Translations under genes and position numbers: made by a program
Shown: positions 13,801 to 14,052 of the stretch, in pieces
How positions within the stretch are numbered: position 1 is the stretch's first letter
Layout: each line of letters opens with the position of its first letter
Notes under the pieces: generated by a model
Database searches by the model: none
Seen by the model: only the letters and a program-made list of their open reading frames with translations
What the model was told of the DNA's origin: nothing
DNA from: Microcaldota archaeon
Lineage (GTDB): Archaea > Micrarchaeota > Micrarchaeia > Anstonellales > Bilamarchaeaceae
DNA length: 14,052 nucleotides
Assembly: GCA_018813445.1 (NCBI GenBank)
Contig: JAHJBR010000137.1
Span: forward strand, 1-14,052
Direction: 5' to 3'

Positions 13801-14052
13801 AGCCAGTTCGGAATATATTTGTCCGGAATGAACGCATCGATATATGGAAATATAATCTACAACATAAATGTAACCGCAGTAATACTAGGTCATCATAATA
13901 TTACAGTGGCCAACAACATAGTATATAATGCTTCTAGGGGGTTAGATATAGGTGGAATTGATAGCGTATTATTGAATAATACTGTTTTCAATTCCTCTAA
14001 TGCAATAATTATACAAGGAGGATACAATAGTGTAGTAAAAGACAATATTGCG
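7831..14052 (+). CDS. Giant secreted beta-helix / Ig-like / LamG mosaic surface protein (C-terminus beyond window)
   Basis: The frame is open for 2074 codons from ATG 7831 to the last base, with no stop in the window; I translated it line by line. A signal peptide covers about residues 1-23 (basic MKSRGK, then a hydrophobic core ending GTSFAS). Then follow an Ig/FnIII-like domain (25-120), a Cys-rich hinge (137-160), a right-handed parallel beta-helix of NosD/CASH type (about 165-480), repeat module A (480-613), a second short beta-helix (614-735), repeat module B (735-861), two Ig-like repeats (862-1031), an FnIII-like domain (1034-1120), a LamG/concanavalin-like domain (about 1173-1375), a second FnIII-like copy (1414-1501) and a third beta-helix (1502 onward). 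Each beta-helix opens with a D-C-x-G motif (186, 659, 1546). NXS/T sequons are dense, fitting an N-glycosylated cell-surface protein, probably for adhesion or sugar binding. No catalytic residues are evident. The membrane or sorting anchor, if any, lies outside. Confidence 0.9.
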   Translation, partial: MKSRGKLFALIVIMLFILGTSFASSIALTSPKNNAVISDDVVTLSFIAESNNFDFLSCTIKLHDGIDEIVFDPMEVQNGSENTVFFGPLEKDREYLWRVECNDSAELFHSEVFIFKTFSSKASSPSYSGFETMDGTPDCTCDSCESCEAALLNISCTHIHLTTDISSSGNCIYAYSWGDSTARTLDCTGNKISGSGTGYGIYLVTGNKRIMDCTIEGFNIGVMLGRPGSTLSNLTIRNNVYSGAYVSGWASNSKLDNLDVYNSSRTMDYIVRSAIRVSDGADNTVISNSTIRNNPGIGLQIYSSDSAILENITSYGNGFSGVDLFYSYNSRMRNIIAYSNSNEGIYMYSTRYLDANNLTLSSNGFGIEMQASGYNNFSNLNITSGGIYIAGPWYAGASFTTAYMNRFTNVLISNSNPAFSFYPFADYTIITNFTCANSIKCISTRTGDNFFINDAHFYGSTAETIDLYVPLTYIDQNFAFSNVIFDHSAGAMTDYTNLTLSGIVGSSELQSRTGNFEAYSAAVPTPEIGLVPFKNQFTYFYTYMATYSNLGVNSRWTWTDSDLTGFNETRLKLFHYGSSWTEVNGTPDLVNNMISLTKINSGGTGYYGIMEDDRIFNCTTIDSPGRFWIVQNLIGAPEDASPLPGLACIKINVSNVDLDCTGYSITNNGTPGTTYGVLLNSGLTNITLKNCSGISGYTYGFHAQDSNHTFFNSRLFNNNYDVVLGSSSGFPSSTNLTSITFDRPAGDLNSYTSIDLVDSIASLESYYLNWSAIPGPLNQTMLSFRNKYVSIGTLSGTPSIDSISWRWSNSELGTYYNESMFNLQLFSSSWQMMNNTPDITANSLSLSNLNTFGIFGLFENDSIAPELTIQSPTASSYNTTSINLNYTVYDLHLDKCWYSLNGAANITLYNCQNISITGIEGPNTIIVYANDSAQNQNSSLVSFTIDTSGPNIIIQSPTNTTYAFTLIDLNYTAEGAVSCWYSLDEQPNITLASCANTTLPALWQGGHNVNLYANDSLNNLENKSVFFSVNTNLAIVLNSPNPGETLNAPLVTLNWTPYNYTLTPRCNVSRNGTLIFSDNCTTDQPCTTTNFTSDGLFFWNVTCYSAVEGTFSETRNFSVDSRPKVFFVQPTPENNSAIDETEALIKTRIIEAQLTGLTYEWLSSNYSIYDYSLTFLMSLDNNSALGENETHAADVSLFSNNGTINGAVWSSGLFNSSLYFNGIDNNMSLFDSPIKGENWSMLLWIKPSSFSAYSTIYSWYPGGWFRIYLGDNGQPILSTNTDGERNYTLENVSLGIWNNIQIISFAGNISVYVNNVSAGSYLFTMPSGSASAFFGSDGSNYFNGSLDQISAFNRSISTAQKEEFYSTILYKENPANWYLESNKTSLAIGNYSYSVWANNTENEVGSNYTVFKTIAIDLNGPANNSAFISVPVTFNWTPRNFASNPSCQIMRNGSIIFSGVCANNAPCTYTEDTPPKFHLWNVTCIYGNESAVSETRNFSMDKYGCVGEHYTYACNETVNESCTMNTNLEINDSHCFTIGNNSVKIDCAGFTITGNKATNKYGVNINTRSNITVENCNFVNYQYGIVISSSDPFKFLNNTFFNNTNGIYVSASSTGVISNNTVLSSTADNMYITGSSIIILSNNTVTNSTSNGIFMQWVYNLSIFDNQITNCSGAAMVIRQDSSSCRVINNTVFNSGGGFDFQPFNDALLANNTFANLTGNALSIGTFGRPMSRSIVENNTIINVSGSATFSYPINSSIRNNYLAGSGALSIGSASGTSVSSNIINTSTSGTCLYLGYSSYNNLTDNFLYKCGNRALYVDAGGWNTLINNTVLNCSGTGFFLWNTPYTVFINNTAENNSQIGVSLWSGGDHHDQMIGNRIIRNNRGMDYGGVNGIITGNLFQYNTNGGITLWNDNEFYGNIVRDNLNFGIAGYASNISIHDNIINNNSQYGVELISGGSNSTVARNNISNHTYGIYFLTWPHRAEENRIFDSQFGIYLSGMNASIYGNIIYNINVTAVILGHHNITVANNIVYNASRGLDIGGIDSVLLNNTVFNSSNAIIIQGGYNSVVKDNIA
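9268..9669 (+). repeat. Repeat module A of the giant protein (about 134 aa)
   Basis: Residues 480-613 share with residues 735-861 the same order of motifs: I-x-F-D-x-x-A-G, then Y-T, a linker ending in F-x-N-x, then W-x-W-(S/T)-(D/N)-S, and finally L-x(4-6)-S-S-W-x-x-x-N-(G/N)-T-P-D with G-(I/L)-x-E-(D/N)-D at the end. It directly follows beta-helix 1. The W-x-W and S-W...TPD core looks like a small all-beta cap or linker domain. I cannot name a family. Confidence 0.65.
10033..10413 (+). repeat. Repeat module B of the giant protein (about 127 aa)
   Basis: This is the second copy of the module at 9268-9669, residues 735-861, and follows beta-helix 2. Shared landmarks are ITFDRPAGD against VIFDHSAGA, SWRWSNSEL against SRWTWTDSDL, SSSWQMMNNTPD against GSSWTEVNGTPD, and GLFEND against GIMEDD. 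Identity is moderate at protein level and not obvious at DNA level, so the duplication is old and kept by selection. Confidence 0.65.
10414..10923 (+). repeat. Two tandem Ig-like repeats in the giant protein
   Basis: Residues about 862-947 and 950-1031 repeat one another. Both carry IQSPT near the start, (I/L)-(N/D)-L-N-Y-T, then C-W-Y-S-L-(N/D), N-I-T-L, a second Cys, and Y-A-N-D-S towards the end before F-(T/S)-(I/V). The two Cys per repeat, about 15 residues apart, may form a disulfide. Such CWYSL/YANDS repeats are familiar from secreted archaeal proteins with stacked Ig-like domains. Confidence 0.75.
10930..11190 (+). repeat. FnIII-like repeat copy 1, before the LamG-like domain
   Basis: Residues about 1034-1120 include LNWTP, a Cys pair, RNGTLIFSDNC, QPCTTT, FFWNVTC and SETRNFSVD. 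The same order recurs at 12070-12333, after the LamG-like domain. Four conserved cysteines suggest two disulfides, fitting an extracellular domain. Confidence 0.7.
11347..11955 (+). other. LamG/concanavalin A-like domain within the giant protein
   Basis: Residues about 1173-1375 match the LamG-type pattern: an opening L-M-S-L-D-N-N-S, then G-A-V-W-S-S-G-L-F-N-S-S-L-Y-F-N-G-I-D, W-S-M-L-L-W-I-K-P, a central sandwich with V-S-L-G-I-W-N-N-I-Q and I-S-V-Y-V-N-N-V, and the typical close F-N-G-S-L-D-Q-I-S-A-F-N-R-S-I-S-T-A-Q. Such domains bind sugars or protein partners. It is the only non-repetitive globular insert in the protein and a likely ligand-binding part. Confidence 0.8.
12070..12333 (+). 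repeat. FnIII-like repeat copy 2, after the LamG-like domain
   Basis: Residues about 1414-1501 carry FNWTP, RNGSIIFSGVC, APCTYT, LWNVTC and SETRNFSMD. These align with LNWTP, RNGTLIFSDNC, QPCTTT, FWNVTC and SETRNFSVD of the first copy. The two copies bracket the LamG-like domain, which suggests LamG was inserted into, or duplicated with, an existing Ig-type array. Confidence 0.7.
12340..14052 (+). repeat. Third beta-helix block with degenerate short repeats
   Basis: From residue about 1504 the protein enters the third beta-helix through a Cys-rich lead (C-V-G, Y-A-C-N-E-T, S-C-T-M-N, H-C-F-T-I-G) and the motif I-D-C-A-G-F-T-I-T-G-N at 1545-1555. Imperfect rungs of about 22-24 residues follow, of the form (I/V)-x-N-N-(T/I)-(I/V)-x-N-x-S-x-x-G-I-x-(L/V). 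The Asn runs fit an asparagine ladder inside the solenoid. At least 20 rungs are visible, and the block continues past the edge. The repeats are protein-level only; the codons have diverged. Confidence 0.75.

Noticed and set aside
12340..14052. Tandem DNA repeat or CRISPR array in the Asn-rich region
   Set aside because: The periodicity is at protein level (beta-helix rungs); the DNA units are not identical and there are no constant repeats with unique spacers.

Overview
The window looks archaeal, most likely from a DPANN-type lineage; this is inferred from gene content, not from a marker tree. Two genes belong to families I know as essentially archaeal or archaeal/eukaryotic: a DUF2070 membrane protein and an NMD3-like zinc-ribbon protein. 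The promoters are archaeal TATA boxes, and several genes begin 24 to 30 bases from the TATA centre, as expected of leaderless mRNAs. The DNA is AT-rich throughout. The last 6.2 kb encode a giant secreted mosaic protein of a kind common in DPANN genomes.

Layout. Bases 1-203 hold the start of a Cys-rich lipoprotein-like gene on the minus strand. It is divergent from a TauE/SafE-type exporter (250-1011). The exporter converges, with a 3-base gap, on a two-gene minus-strand operon (1015-3392) for carboxynorspermidine/carboxyspermidine synthase and decarboxylase, whose stop and start codons overlap. The gap at 3393-3646 contains no gene but is dense in inverted repeats. Next come an unrecognised 98-residue protein (3647-3943, minus) and, divergent from it, an eight-helix UPF0104/flippase-like membrane protein (4005-4988). 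A second hairpin-rich element (5022-5106) separates that gene from the convergent NMD3-like gene (5146-5772, minus). Divergent from NMD3 is an operon of a 61-residue helical protein (5825-6010) and DUF2070 (6007-7758), again with overlapping stop and start.

From 7831 to the right edge there is one uninterrupted reading frame of 2074 codons with no stop inside the window. It encodes a signal peptide followed by three beta-helix blocks of the NosD/CASH type, a duplicated module of about 130 residues, tandem Ig-like repeats, a LamG-like domain flanked by two copies of another Ig/FnIII-like domain, and many N-glycosylation sequons.

How the genes fit together. The spermidine/norspermidine pair is one complete two-step pathway. 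Most other genes concern the cell envelope: lipoprotein, exporter, UPF0104, DUF2070 and giant surface protein. NMD3 belongs to ribosome biogenesis. The most unusual points are the reuse of a single AT core as a two-way promoter at three divergent gene pairs, the two structured intergenic elements, and the internal duplications of the giant protein.
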